Below, one piece after another: positions 16,749-25,805 of a stretch of 64,000 bases of DNA. Position numbers and translations under genes: made by a program. The DNA comes from Acetomicrobium sp. S15 = DSM 107314 (GTDB lineage Bacteria > Synergistota > Synergistia > Synergistales > Thermosynergistaceae): the NCBI RefSeq assembly GCF_016125955.1, contig NZ_JADEVE010000091.1, positions 30,220-94,219 of the forward strand, written 5' to 3'. Every line of letters begins with the position of its first letter. Position 1 is the first letter of the stretch. The notes beneath the pieces are model-generated. The model was given only the letters and a program-made list of their open reading frames with translations, was not told the DNA's origin and searched no databases.

Positions 16749-18344
16749 ATGGAGCATGAGGCGAGATTGAGGGATCTCGAACGGATCAACAGGGCCCTTA
16801 GAATGCACAAGGATTGCATCCAGGGGGTTATGCACGCAGAGTCCGAGGAAGAGCTCTTAGACTCCGTGAAGCGCGTTATGGTCGAAGTGGGCGGATATCG
16901 TCAGATTCTTTTTCTATCATCTGAATCCTGCCTCCAGTTTCGATTTGAGGCGCATTGTCCTTGTAGGGCCCTTCGTGAAGTCCTCGAAACCGGCAAAAGC
17001 GTCGAAGTAAAAGGGGCAGAGGAGGAGTGTGGTCGCTGCAGCCTGTATTTCGATCCCAAAGACAGATGCCGCCTCCTGGCTGTGCCGATAAAAGTGAGGG
17101 GAAAATGTGAGTATATCCTTGCCGCCTGTGGCGATGCGGGGAGGGAAGAATTTGTCAGTGAAGAGATCGCCCTCATGGAGGAGTTGGCCGACGATCTCTC
17201 CTTCGGCATCGAGGTGCTGCGCCTCAGGGAGGAACGCAAGAAAGCCCTGGAGAACTTACGCTACGCCAGCTTCCACGACCACCTCACGGACCTTTACAAT
17301 CGCGCCTTCTTCATGGAGGAGCTGCACCGCCTCGATGTGGAAAGGCAGCTCCCTTTAAGCATTATATTTGCCGACCTGAACGGACTCAAGCTCATAAACG
17401 ACACGTTTGGGCATATCGAAGGCGATAGGCTCCTTACAAGCTTCGCTCAAGCTTTGAAGGGGTGCGTGCGGCAGGAAGACATCGCAGCCCGTTTGGGAGG
17501 GGATGAGTTTGCCGTCCTCCTGCCCAAGACCAGCAACGAGACTGCCCTGGATATCGTGCGCCGCGTCGAGGATGCGCTTAAAAACTTATCTTCTGGCCCC
17601 ATAGTGGTGAGTGCAAGTTTCGGCGTCGCCACGAAAGAGGACCCCTCTCAGAACATAGAAGCCGTCTTTTCGGAGGCGGAAAAAGAGATGTACCGTGTCA
17701 AGATCGGAAGCTCTTCTTCCCTCAAAAAAAGCGTCTTAGCCTTTTTCTATAACTGGCGTCGCTTAACCCCTGGATATAGCTTGGATGGTGCGAGGCTTCT
17801 CCTTGCGCTTTCTCAAAAAGTGGGGGAAGCGATGCGGCTGGAGAGGAAAGACTTAGAAAGGCTTTATCTCCTCGCTTTATTTCATGACATAGGTCTTGTC
17901 GCGATGCCAGAGATAATAGAAAAAGCAGACAAAGGAAGGCTAACTGACGAAGAGTTTAATAGATATACCGAGCACGTAGAGATAGGTTATCGCATAGCCT
18001 TAAACCTGCCCGACCTTGCCTCTATAGCCAAAGACATATTGCTTCACCACGAACGATGGGATGGCAAAGGCTTTCCGCAAGGTCTAAAAGGCGAAGAGAT
18101 CCCTCTTTTAGCCAGAATCTTAGCGCCGGTGCACGAATATTGCGATGATATCTTTATCAAAGGCCTTTCTAAGAAAGAGGCTATATCTGCCGTAGTGATA
18201 GAAAGCGGAAATAGCTTTGACCCAAATGTAGTTGATGTCTTTTTAAATGTGCTGTCTAAAGATATTTCGAAAGACGTTCCAATTGAAGCTAAAAGCGACG
18301 ATGACTTCAAAGAGTATTGGAAAGGGTTTAAAGAAGGCACTTGA
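16749..18344 (+). CDS. GAF-GGDEF-HD signalling protein (diguanylate cyclase with degenerate HD-GYP-like domain)
   Basis: 531-residue soluble regulator. Residues 1-160 are a GAF-like sensor with five cysteines in a short span (CPC, CGRC and RC). Residues 165-320 are a GGDEF domain with an intact GGDEF signature at about 250-254 and an RQED allosteric I-site five residues before it, so it should make cyclic di-GMP and be product-inhibited. Residues 335-510 are an HD domain with HD at about 379-380 and HHERWDGKGFP near 433, the HD-GYP pattern with Phe in place of Tyr, so phosphodiesterase activity is possible. ATG 16749 has GGGAGG 8 bases upstream; the GTG at 16728 does not. No membrane segment. 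Confidence 0.88.
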   Translation: MEHEARLRDLERINRALRMHKDCIQGVMHAESEEELLDSVKRVMVEVGGYRQILFLSSESCLQFRFEAHCPCRALREVLETGKSVEVKGAEEECGRCSLYFDPKDRCRLLAVPIKVRGKCEYILAACGDAGREEFVSEEIALMEELADDLSFGIEVLRLREERKKALENLRYASFHDHLTDLYNRAFFMEELHRLDVERQLPLSIIFADLNGLKLINDTFGHIEGDRLLTSFAQALKGCVRQEDIAARLGGDEFAVLLPKTSNETALDIVRRVEDALKNLSSGPIVVSASFGVATKEDPSQNIEAVFSEAEKEMYRVKIGSSSSLKKSVLAFFYNWRRLTPGYSLDGARLLLALSQKVGEAMRLERKDLERLYLLALFHDIGLVAMPEIIEKADKGRLTDEEFNRYTEHVEIGYRIALNLPDLASIAKDILLHHERWDGKGFPQGLKGEEIPLLARILAPVHEYCDDIFIKGLSKKEAISAVVIESGNSFDPNVVDVFLNVLSKDISKDVPIEAKSDDDFKEYWKGFKEGT

Positions 18345-18411
18345 TGCAGCGACCCTTTGGGCAGGGTTAACGAATGACTGCGTCTGTAAGCCCCAAATGC
18401 CAGAGAGGAGA

Positions 18412-19299
18412 TTATGTATGTTCTCCCCGCGACGCTAAGTATATGCCGGCCAAGATCAACGCCCCGCCTGCGAATTTCGCCATCATTATGCCCTCTTTTA
18501 ATATGAAATAGGCCAGTATGCTGCTTCCCACCGGTTCTCCCAAAAGCCCAACGGCCACGAAGTTGGCCGAAAAGTATCGCAGCGCCCAGTTATAGGTACT
18601 GTGCCCCAAAAGCTGCGGTACTATTGCGAGGGCGAAAAATGCCGCCCATGTCTCCATTGAGTATCCCGTCACCGGGAGCCTGAGGGCGAGCAGCAAAGCC
18701 CAAAGTATAATGGCGGCTGTGCTGTAACAGAGCGTCGTATAAGACAAGAGTGTCATGTGCGGCCGCACGCTGCGCCCCATCCATATGTAGAGGGCGCAAA
18801 ACCACCCTCCCGCCAAAGCCAGGAAATCTCCCCAAAGCGCCCCTTTCCCCAGGGCGAGGTCCCCGGCCCCGATAACCACACCCCCCAAGACGCTTAGGAG
18901 TATGCCCGCCTTGGTGAAGCTCGAAGGGCGATCCCTTCCCAAGATGAGCGAAAGCAGCCCCACCCACAGGGGATTGGTGTTTACCAGCACAACGCTGCTT
19001 GCGACGGTCGTATAGTCGAGGGAGGATATCCACGTGGCGAAGTGCAGCGCCAAAAAAACTCCGGCGGATAAAACCGCTCGCCATTCTGCTGCGCCGAGGC
19101 GCGCTATCTCGCCTCTTGCTTTTGCGAGCGCGAAAGGCGCAAGCAAAAGCGAGGCTATCCCCATACGATAAGCCGCCGTCACGATCGCGGGGGCCTCCGC
19201 CAAGCGGACGAAGATCGCTCCCGTGGATACAGCCGCTATGCCCAACGCCAACGCCACATATTTGGCCCCCTTCAATGCGCCTATCCGCCCCCTTAACAA
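18412..19299 (-). CDS. DMT-superfamily (EamA) transporter
   Basis: Inner-membrane protein of 295 residues with about ten hydrophobic spans arranged as two EamA repeats, each ending in a short basic loop. The N-terminal VSTGAIFVRLAEAPAIVTAAYRMG and the second-half GHSTYNWALRYFSANFVAVG are typical of the family. EamA proteins export amino acids or other metabolites; the substrate is not predictable. The proposed start is TTG, with no strong ribosome site, so a few residues may be wrong. It is convergent with the GGDEF gene (67 bp between stops) and divergent from the aminotransferase that follows. Confidence 0.8.
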   Translation of the reverse strand: MLRGRIGALKGAKYVALALGIAAVSTGAIFVRLAEAPAIVTAAYRMGIASLLLAPFALAKARGEIARLGAAEWRAVLSAGVFLALHFATWISSLDYTTVASSVVLVNTNPLWVGLLSLILGRDRPSSFTKAGILLSVLGGVVIGAGDLALGKGALWGDFLALAGGWFCALYIWMGRSVRPHMTLLSYTTLCYSTAAIILWALLLALRLPVTGYSMETWAAFFALAIVPQLLGHSTYNWALRYFSANFVAVGLLGEPVGSSILAYFILKEGIMMAKFAGGALILAGIYLASRGEHT

Positions 19300-19365
19300 A
19301 AGCCTCTAATTGCGATGCAAGATCATTTTAACGGAACGAGGCGCGTTCTTCCATGGTAAAATGGT

Positions 19366-19379
19366 TGCGACATGTCGCA
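19366..19379. promoter_or_regulatory. 14-bp perfect palindrome ahead of the aminotransferase gene
   Basis: TGCGACATGTCGCA is a perfect palindrome between the divergent EamA and aminotransferase genes, 27 bases before the ATG. A -10-like TAAAAT lies just upstream at 19357-19362. Its position fits an operator near the transcription start. The regulator is unknown. Confidence 0.5.
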
Positions 19380-19406
19380 CATCGCCTTACATATGGAGGG
19401 GACGAG

Positions 19407-20660
19407 ATGACTGATTGGAGCGTTTGGTATAGCGAGAAAGTGGATAGGGTTCAGCCTTCGGTCATAAGTGAGATGATGTATCTGGTTAAAGAAAGGAAGG
19501 CCTTGTCCTTTACAGCTGGCGAGCCTTCTGTAGACCTATTCCCGCTGGATGGATTAAAAGAGGCGTTTGCGCGGGCGTTCGAGGATCCTTCAACGCTGAG
19601 CTATCATCCCGACAACGCGGGCCTAAAAGCGCTCAGGGAGTGGATCGTTCAGTGGATGGTTGAAGACAAGCTCCTCCCGCCGTGGGTTTCGGCCGGAAAC
19701 ACCATCCTCACCAACGGCTCTCAGGAAGGGGTTAATTTGATAGCCGAGGCGCTCGTAAACCCCGGCGATACAGTTATGGTAGAGAGCCCCTCGTATCCGG
19801 AGGCCATGGGGACCTTCAGGAAGGAGGGCGCGCGGTTCGTCTCCGTTCCTGTGGACAAAGACGGGCCGGATTTAAACGCCATGGAGGAATTATTGCAGCG
19901 AGAGCGCGTGAAGTGCTTTTACACCATTGTAAATTTCCAGAATCCCACAGGATGCACAACTTCTGACGACCGCAAAGCCCGAGTGCTGGAGCTGGCGAGG
20001 TCGTACGGCTTTTTCGTCATCGAAGACGACCCGTATCGCAACCTCCGCCTCGAGGGAGAGCCCACAGATAGCTACATTCGCATGGCCGGCTCCGACGACA
20101 GGGTCATATACTTAGGCAGCTTTTCGAAGATCTTGGCACCTGGACTGCGTTGCGGCTGGGTGGTAGCGCCATCGGGCTTGGCTTCGAAACTAGTCGAGTT
20201 GCGCGTATCCATCGAGATTTCCCTCTCTGCCCTCGTCCAAAAAGCCGTTTACGAATTCTTAAGTCGTACGGACATGAAAAGTCACCTCGGCTCCCTTCGC
20301 TCGGTTTATAAAAAGAGGCGGGATGCCTTGGTCTCCGCCTTGCGTGAGCACGCTGTTCCCTTGGGAGTGCGCTTCGACGTCCCCAAAGGGGGCTTTTTCC
20401 TCTGGGGCGAAATAGCGGACGTGAAGGACATCTACGAGCTCGCTAAGTTCGCCATATTGGAGGAAGGGGTCGGTTTCATCCCGGGAAAGCCCTTCTTCCC
20501 GGACGGCGCTGGGCCTGAAGGGTGTGTGCGCCTCTCCTACGCGAAGGTCTCCCCTGAAGAGGCGAAAGAAGGAGCCATCAGGCTTTCTCGAGCCATCCAG
20601 AAATTTAGGGAGATAGAGACGGCATTGAGCCAGAGCGGTTTGGCGCAGTTTCGCAAATAA
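19407..20660 (+). CDS. PLP-dependent aminotransferase (class I/II, LysN/2-aminoadipate type)
   Basis: Fold-type I aminotransferase of 417 residues. The PLP lysine lies in YLGSFSKILAPGLRCGWV, the cofactor Asp and Tyr in FVIEDDPYRNLR, and NFQNPTG binds the aspartate pair region typical of the class. The sequence resembles the 2-aminoadipate/aromatic aminotransferases that form the catalytic half of MocR regulators, but no helix-turn-helix domain is present. ATG 19407 has GGAGGGG 5 bases upstream, which rules against the 18-residue longer frame. It ends 7 bp before a MOT1-like transporter gene, so the two are probably co-transcribed. Substrate unknown; an amino-acid catabolic role is likely. Confidence 0.85.
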   Translation: MTDWSVWYSEKVDRVQPSVISEMMYLVKERKALSFTAGEPSVDLFPLDGLKEAFARAFEDPSTLSYHPDNAGLKALREWIVQWMVEDKLLPPWVSAGNTILTNGSQEGVNLIAEALVNPGDTVMVESPSYPEAMGTFRKEGARFVSVPVDKDGPDLNAMEELLQRERVKCFYTIVNFQNPTGCTTSDDRKARVLELARSYGFFVIEDDPYRNLRLEGEPTDSYIRMAGSDDRVIYLGSFSKILAPGLRCGWVVAPSGLASKLVELRVSIEISLSALVQKAVYEFLSRTDMKSHLGSLRSVYKKRRDALVSALREHAVPLGVRFDVPKGGFFLWGEIADVKDIYELAKFAILEEGVGFIPGKPFFPDGAGPEGCVRLSYAKVSPEEAKEGAIRLSRAIQKFREIETALSQSGLAQFRK

Positions 20661-20667
20661 CGGAGAA

Positions 20668-21780
20668 ATGAAGATAGGCTCGTTTGAGTTCAACCTCAGG
20701 GAATTTGCAGGCTCGTTGGGAGATTTGGGGACGCTATTTCCCCTGGCGGTGGGGTACATTGCCGTCTGCGGCATGGACCCCACAGGTATGCTCGTCATGA
20801 TGGGGGCTGCCAACATCGCCACAGGCCTCATCTACAAGCTTCCCATGCCCATAGAGCCCATGAAGGTGCTCGCCGTCATGGCCATAGCGCAGCGGTGGAG
20901 TCCGTCTCTCGTATATGCCTCGGGGTTTGCCATGGGCATAGTGTGGCTTCTGATGTATTTGACCGGCGCTATAAAGCTCGTGGCCAGATACACCCCGCGC
21001 GAGGTCATAAGGGGAATTCAGGTATCCTTGGGGTTAATGCTTGCCATAGAGGCCCTCGGGATGGTGGCCACAGAGCTCTTTTTGGCCATCCTTTCCGTCG
21101 TCATCATTGTTTTCTTAAGAGACAACCGCCGCGCTCCGGCATCCATCGTGCTCGTGGCGCTGGGGGTGATTTTGGTCTTTTTGAGGGAAGGCAGCGCCGC
21201 CCTCCCCTCCATTTCCATATCCCTTCCTTCGGTCGAGCGCTTCACCTTGAGCGAGGTCTGGGAGTCCCTGGTGCGGGCGGGGTTTGCGCAGGTGCCGCTT
21301 ACGGCTACGAACGCCGTAATCGCCACGAGCGCGCTCATCAGCCATTACTGGCCTCAAAAAGAGGTGCCAGAGTCCAAACTTGCCTTGAACATGGGCATAA
21401 TGAACCTGATAATGCCTTTTTTCGGGGGCATGCCGCTCTGCCACGGCGCAGGCGGGCTCGCCGGGCAATACTTTTTCGGCGCCAGGACCGGCGGTACAAA
21501 CATACTTGAAGGCATGTGGGAAATCTCCTTGGGGCTTTTCTTCGGCGCCTCTATAGCCACGATATTTGGGGCCTTCCCACAGGCGATAACCGGTGCCATG
21601 CTGCTTTTGGTCGGGCTTGAATTGATACGCTTCGCCAAGGATTTGCCTATGGAGGCGCGCTCGCTTTCGGCGGCAGTGACCGTGCTCGTATCCGTCTTTT
21701 CCAACATGGCCTTCGGTTATGCCGCAGGTATGGCCTTCCACCACATCTGCTTTTCCCGCAAAGGCGGTTCAGGCGCTTGA
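20668..21780 (+). CDS. MOT1-type molybdate/sulfate transporter
   Basis: Membrane protein of 370 residues with around eleven spans. The duplicated family motif is clear: FAGSLGDLGTLFPLAVGY near the N-terminus and NMGIMNLIMPFFGGMPLCHGAGGLAGQYFFGARTG split across the second half. MOT1 proteins carry molybdate and some carry sulfate. Since a pterin-type tungsten/molybdenum enzyme is encoded 8 kb away, oxyanion supply is a plausible role, but tungstate versus molybdate cannot be decided. It follows the aminotransferase by 7 bp. A shared terminator follows at 21838. Confidence 0.78.
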   Translation: MKIGSFEFNLREFAGSLGDLGTLFPLAVGYIAVCGMDPTGMLVMMGAANIATGLIYKLPMPIEPMKVLAVMAIAQRWSPSLVYASGFAMGIVWLLMYLTGAIKLVARYTPREVIRGIQVSLGLMLAIEALGMVATELFLAILSVVIIVFLRDNRRAPASIVLVALGVILVFLREGSAALPSISISLPSVERFTLSEVWESLVRAGFAQVPLTATNAVIATSALISHYWPQKEVPESKLALNMGIMNLIMPFFGGMPLCHGAGGLAGQYFFGARTGGTNILEGMWEISLGLFFGASIATIFGAFPQAITGAMLLLVGLELIRFAKDLPMEARSLSAAVTVLVSVFSNMAFGYAAGMAFHHICFSRKGGSGA

Positions 21781-21837
21781 GGGCTTAAGGTCGTAAATTT
21801 GGGCAGGTAACAATTAGTTCGCCAAGTCGATTTTTAA

Positions 21838-21872
21838 GGCAAGAGGAGGGTGTGTTTATCCCCCCTCTTGCC
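21838..21872. terminator. Bidirectional intrinsic terminator
   Basis: GGCAAGAGGAGGG and CCCCCCTCTTGCC form a 13-bp stem with one mismatch and a 9-base loop, placed between the convergent MOT1 and acetamidase genes. T-rich sequence lies on both sides (ATTTTTAA to the left, TATTTAAATT to the right), so it can serve both genes. Confidence 0.8.
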
Positions 21873-21880
21873 TATTTAAA

Positions 21881-22786
21881 TTATTTGCGGCTTGGCAGAG
21901 CAGCCATTACTGTTTTGGGCACCACGGTGCGCAGAGTCATTTTCTCATTTACGATTTGCGAAACGCGCAAATCGCAAGTCGCGCTTAAAAGCCTGTAGGC
22001 ATCGGCGGTAGATAGATTTTGCGAAGCGGCTATGAGGTCCACGGTGATCTTTATAGCCCTCCGCGCACAGGCGTTAAAGGTTTCAGCACTTGCTATAATC
22101 ATAAAAGAGTCAGGTGTTTCTACTATCGGAAGTTCTATGGAGAGCCCAGGAGCTTTAGAGACGGACAGTAAAACTTGCCCGGCGATTTCGATACCTGTGC
22201 CGCTGAGCTCTCCGTCTCCCATACAGGCGTGGATATCTCCTAACGCCAAATTGGCGCCATCTACGAAGACCGGTAGATACACAGAATTGCCGGGCCTAAC
22301 TTCTTTAGTGTCCATGTTGCCGCCGTGGTCGCCGGGAACGGCGCAGTGAATTTTGCCTTTTGCAGGTGCAACGCCCAAGACTCCCAACATAGGCCTCAAG
22401 GGCAACTTGATATCGTCAGAGAATATCGCCTCGCCGTTGCGGACGGGTATGATCTTCGTGTTTGCCTCTTTTATTAGATCTCCCAAGGGGCCTAAGCCTG
22501 GGGCCGTAACCATTACCCCTTGGGCGCCAAGCGATATTTCGTATATGCGCACCTTTATAACATCGCCTGCCTTCACGCCGTTAACGGCTATGGGCCCTGT
22601 TGAAGCGTCTATGAGCGAGGTGTCGATCTCAGGCCGCAAGTCTCGCTCAGAGCGAATCTGCCCGCCATAGCAATCCAAGCAGTCAACCCAAAACGGTTCG
22701 TCGAGTTCTACCGAGGCTACGGGTCGGTTGTCCGGCGAAAAGGCGTATATGAGATGGTTAGAGTCTATGTGCTTAACGTTAACCAC
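21881..22786 (-). CDS. Acetamidase/formamidase family protein
   Basis: Zinc-dependent amidase of the FmdA/AmdA family, releasing ammonia from short amides. The 301 residues include GPIAVNGVKAGDVIKVRIYEI, the PGDHGGNMDTKEVRPGNSVYLPVFVDGA core (given in part) with conserved His/Asp residues, and GDIHACMGDGELSGTGIE, all family hallmarks. Start is GTG. It is the last gene of a - strand group with an amino-acid permease 28 bp upstream and is followed by a terminator. The natural amide is not known. Confidence 0.85.
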   Translation of the reverse strand: MVNVKHIDSNHLIYAFSPDNRPVASVELDEPFWVDCLDCYGGQIRSERDLRPEIDTSLIDASTGPIAVNGVKAGDVIKVRIYEISLGAQGVMVTAPGLGPLGDLIKEANTKIIPVRNGEAIFSDDIKLPLRPMLGVLGVAPAKGKIHCAVPGDHGGNMDTKEVRPGNSVYLPVFVDGANLALGDIHACMGDGELSGTGIEIAGQVLLSVSKAPGLSIELPIVETPDSFMIIASAETFNACARRAIKITVDLIAASQNLSTADAYRLLSATCDLRVSQIVNEKMTLRTVVPKTVMAALPSRK

Positions 22787-22814
22787 TCCCTTTCCGAATG
22801 ATCAAATTTTACCT

Positions 22815-24059
22815 TTACCAACCGTGGGGCAGTATCTTCAAGATGTCTAAGACAGCATAGGTGGCAGCCCCGCAGAAGAAAAAGATCAGCGCACCTTGCA
22901 TGAAGGGATGAGAAATCCAGCCGCACGTCCACTCTGGCTCCCGGTCCCCGACCTTTCTAGCCTTGTTAAGCATCATTACAGGAAGGACAGACATTATTGC
23001 CCCGGCAAAAGCTCCGGCGAAGTAAATTGCGTCTACAAAAGACACCCAGCCTGAATAGGCTAATGCAAATGGAGGAACAGCCACCAAGGCTAAAGCGATG
23101 AGGCGATATTTAGTCTCTCGTTCTGATGGAAAGCCGAGCCTGTCTACGACGTTAGTTAACATCGTCTCTCCGACGGCCCAGAAGGAAGTTATCATTGCAC
23201 AAAGGGCGAAGGCGTTGGCCGTAAAAAAGGCCCATTGGCCCAAAGCCTCTCCCCAGGCAATCGTAACAACTTGGGTTACCTTCTCCGGTCCTGTCAGCCC
23301 TATGGCCGCCATTGGCACTATAATCAGCAATACCGCTGTTGTGGCCATGCCTGTAACAATGGCCTTGGGCAGCCACAAGATGTTACTTCCTTCGGCAGCA
23401 AAACCGCGCGTCAATTCTGGCACCAGATATTGCGAGATATAGCAGAAAATAGCCAAGCTGAAAACGGGTATGCCAAAATACCAATTGTAGTATTTCAGGT
23501 GTTCTATATTTATTCCAGGTCCGAGAATGGTTGCTCCTACGAGTATTAAAATCAATACTATCATGCCCGTGGAGATGATTTTTTCAGAAACGCCAGTGGC
23601 TCGAAGCCCAAACCAGATTACGATAAGCGACGGAACGAAGAAGATTAGACTGCCAATAGCTGGCGGTACTCCCAGAAATTCGCTAAGAATTCGGCCGCTT
23701 CCATTTGTGTAGGCGATTAAGCACCCTAAAGAGTTAATCACCACAGAGGCAAACATCAACCATGAGCCTAATTGACCCACATATTTTTCGGCCAAACCAC
23801 TTAACTGGAGCGTTTTTCTAGTCCGAAGGGTTGTTTCGGCCACATAAAGCATAGAGATGGTTGTTAAAACCCCGGCAAATATGAGAAAGAAGACCAATAT
23901 AGGCCATCCGGCTTGGCGGGCTCCATAGGCGAGCCCCAATATACCCGCCCCAATATTGGCACCCACTATCATTGCGGCTCCTTCTGTAAGTGTTAGGGGT
24001 TCAATCTTTAACGCTCCCTCTTCAAAGCCGCGCCCCCTCTTTGATTCTTTGCCACTCAA
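22815..24059 (-). CDS. Aromatic/hydroxy amino-acid permease (HAAAP family)
   Basis: Integral membrane protein of 414 residues with about eleven spans, related to tryptophan/tyrosine (Mtr/TyrP) and serine permeases. The first span carries the family pattern MIVGANIGAGILGLAYGARQAGW (given in part as GANIGAGILGLAY). The start is TTG with AGGAGGGG about 7 bases upstream, which is persuasive. It lies 30 bp downstream of the purine permease gene and 28 bp upstream of the amidase gene, so the three may form an operon. The substrate is inferred only from the family. Confidence 0.82.
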   Translation of the reverse strand: MSGKESKRGRGFEEGALKIEPLTLTEGAAMIVGANIGAGILGLAYGARQAGWPILVFFLIFAGVLTTISMLYVAETTLRTRKTLQLSGLAEKYVGQLGSWLMFASVVINSLGCLIAYTNGSGRILSEFLGVPPAIGSLIFFVPSLIVIWFGLRATGVSEKIISTGMIVLILILVGATILGPGINIEHLKYYNWYFGIPVFSLAIFCYISQYLVPELTRGFAAEGSNILWLPKAIVTGMATTAVLLIIVPMAAIGLTGPEKVTQVVTIAWGEALGQWAFFTANAFALCAMITSFWAVGETMLTNVVDRLGFPSERETKYRLIALALVAVPPFALAYSGWVSFVDAIYFAGAFAGAIMSVLPVMMLNKARKVGDREPEWTCGWISHPFMQGALIFFFCGAATYAVLDILKILPHGW

Positions 24060-24089
24060 AGTTAACCCCTCCTTCTCATGTGTCTATGA

Positions 24090-25391
24090 CTAAAGTAAAA
24101 ATTCTTTTGCCAAAAATAGTGCGGTCAAGATGGACATTGTGAGGCTGACCTGTCTTCCTCTGCCCGTCAAAAGCTTGATGAGGGTGTAAGAGATTATGCC
24201 CCAGGCGATGCCTTCCGCGATGGAGTAAGTGAAGGGCATCGTAAAAATGGCGATTGCTGCGGGAACCATCTCTGTGATGTCGTCAAAGTTTAACCCTTTT
24301 AGTGCTTGCATCATGAAGACGCCTACCATAATGAGGGCTGGCGAGGTCGCAGCTGCAGGCACAATGCGCGCTATGGGGGAGAAGAAAAGGGCACCCAAGA
24401 AAAGGAGCGCCACTACACAGGATGCGAGCCCCGTGCGCCCGCCTTCTTCAACGCCAGAAGCACTCTCCACATAGGTCGTCACCGTGCTCGTCCCAAGGCA
24501 GGCCCCTACGGCGGTTGCCACAGCATCGGCCGTGAGCGCTTTATTTGCGCGTGGCAGGTTTCCGTCTTTGTCTAAAAAGCCGGCACGGGCAGAAACCCCG
24601 ATGAGCGTTCCTAAGGTGTCAAAGAGATCGACGAAGAGAAAGGTTATCACTACCCCTATCATAGCCACATTCATTAAGCCCTTGAGGTCGAATTTGAATA
24701 AGATCGGAGACAAACTCGGCGGGGTCGATATTATGCCTTGAGGCGGAGATGCGACACCGAGCGGTATTGCGGCTAAAGTAACCGCCAAGATCCCCCAAAG
24801 AAGTGCCCCTTTAACCTTATATGCGTGAAGCACGGCCATGAGGAGGAGCCCGCAGAGCGAGAGGATGGGAGCCGGCTTTGTGAGATCTCCCAAGCTCACC
24901 AAGGTAGCTGGGTTGTCAACTACGATCCCAGCCCCGACGAGGCCGATGAGCGCTATAAAAAGGCCTATTCCGGCGCTTACGGCAAGTTTCAAGTTGTAGG
25001 GCACGGCGTTAACAATGGCCTCGCGAACGCGCGAAGCCGTAAGCAGGATAAAAAGTATCCCATCTAAAAACACAGCCGCCAGTGCCGTTTGCCAGCTTAT
25101 CTTCATACCTATTACTACCGTAAAGGCAAAGAAAGCATTTAAGCCCATGCCTGGTGCAAGAGCGAAGGGGTAGTTTGCATATAATCCCATGATCAATGTC
25201 CCTATTGCGGAAGCCAAGCACGTGGCTGTCATGACGGCGCCGAAATCCATGCCCGTTTCGCTTAAGATCGCGGGATTTACGAAAATGATATAAGCCATCG
25301 TCATGAATGTGGTGATGCCCGCTATGATTTCCGTGCGCAAGCTGCTTTTACGTTCGCTGATTTCAAAACGCCTGTCGAGCCATTCCCCCAA
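24090..25391 (-). CDS. NCS2-family adenine/guanine/hypoxanthine permease (AzgA/PbuG type)
   Basis: Proton-coupled purine base importer. The 433 residues begin with FEISERKSSLRTEIIAGITTFMTMAYI and have the FALAPGMGLNAFFAF and DLFDTLGTLIGVS motifs of the AzgA-like branch, with about twelve spans. The start is TTG with GGAGGTG 7 bases upstream; a nearby ATG is out of frame. A good promoter lies 43 bases upstream. No purine riboswitch is possible in that short leader. Confidence 0.88.
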   Translation of the reverse strand: MGEWLDRRFEISERKSSLRTEIIAGITTFMTMAYIIFVNPAILSETGMDFGAVMTATCLASAIGTLIMGLYANYPFALAPGMGLNAFFAFTVVIGMKISWQTALAAVFLDGILFILLTASRVREAIVNAVPYNLKLAVSAGIGLFIALIGLVGAGIVVDNPATLVSLGDLTKPAPILSLCGLLLMAVLHAYKVKGALLWGILAVTLAAIPLGVASPPQGIISTPPSLSPILFKFDLKGLMNVAMIGVVITFLFVDLFDTLGTLIGVSARAGFLDKDGNLPRANKALTADAVATAVGACLGTSTVTTYVESASGVEEGGRTGLASCVVALLFLGALFFSPIARIVPAAATSPALIMVGVFMMQALKGLNFDDITEMVPAAIAIFTMPFTYSIAEGIAWGIISYTLIKLLTGRGRQVSLTMSILTALFLAKEFLL

Positions 25392-25433
25392 GGGTAAACA
25401 CCTCCAAGTTTTTTGTTTGCGATGCCGACCTAA

Positions 25434-25462
25434 ATTATGAGCATAGAGGTTTTATAGCGCAA
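25434..25462 (-). promoter_or_regulatory. Promoter of the purine permease gene
   Basis: On the - strand TTGCGC (25457-25462) and CATAAT (25434-25439) are separated by exactly 17 bases. Predicted transcription start near 25427, leaving a leader of about 36 bases. Confidence 0.6.
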
Positions 25463-25605
25463 CCCTCGGTTTTTAAGAACGCGCGATATCAGGTCCTTGA
25501 CTTGGCGGTATTGATGGCAGTTCTTCTATTTCCAGAAGTGGGTATATATAATTGCAATGGTATCTTCTGTAAAATGGCGGTGTTTATTCAAGACAACAAA
25601 AATAA

Positions 25606-25671
25606 CCTCTCAAGCCGCTGTTAAGAAGCTCAACTTGCACTTCAGTGTTTGTTGAGCTTTAGCTTGAGAGG
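25606..25671 (-). terminator. Intrinsic terminator of the APC permease transcript
   Basis: A long hairpin with outer arms CCTCTCAAGC / GCTTGAGAGG and inner arms AAGCTCAAC / GTTGAGCTT. On the - strand it is followed by TTATTTTTGTTG. It lies 135 bp after the permease stop; the rest of the 414-bp gap contains the promoter above and otherwise no gene. Confidence 0.75.
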
Positions 25672-25805
25672 CTCTTAGACATTCTATGTTATTCTTTTAA
25701 TAAATTTAAATGGGTCTTAGCGCTTTCGACCAAGATTTTTAACTATAGTATTATTAAATTGATACCTTATAAAGGTAACTGATAACTTTGTCTGATAATT
25801 CTAAT

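Noticed and set aside
25392..25805. Purine riboswitch ahead of the NCS2 permease
   Set aside because: The promoter at 25434-25462 leaves a leader of only about 36 bases, too short for the three-way junction. The long hairpin at 25606-25671 is oriented as a terminator of the upstream permease gene.
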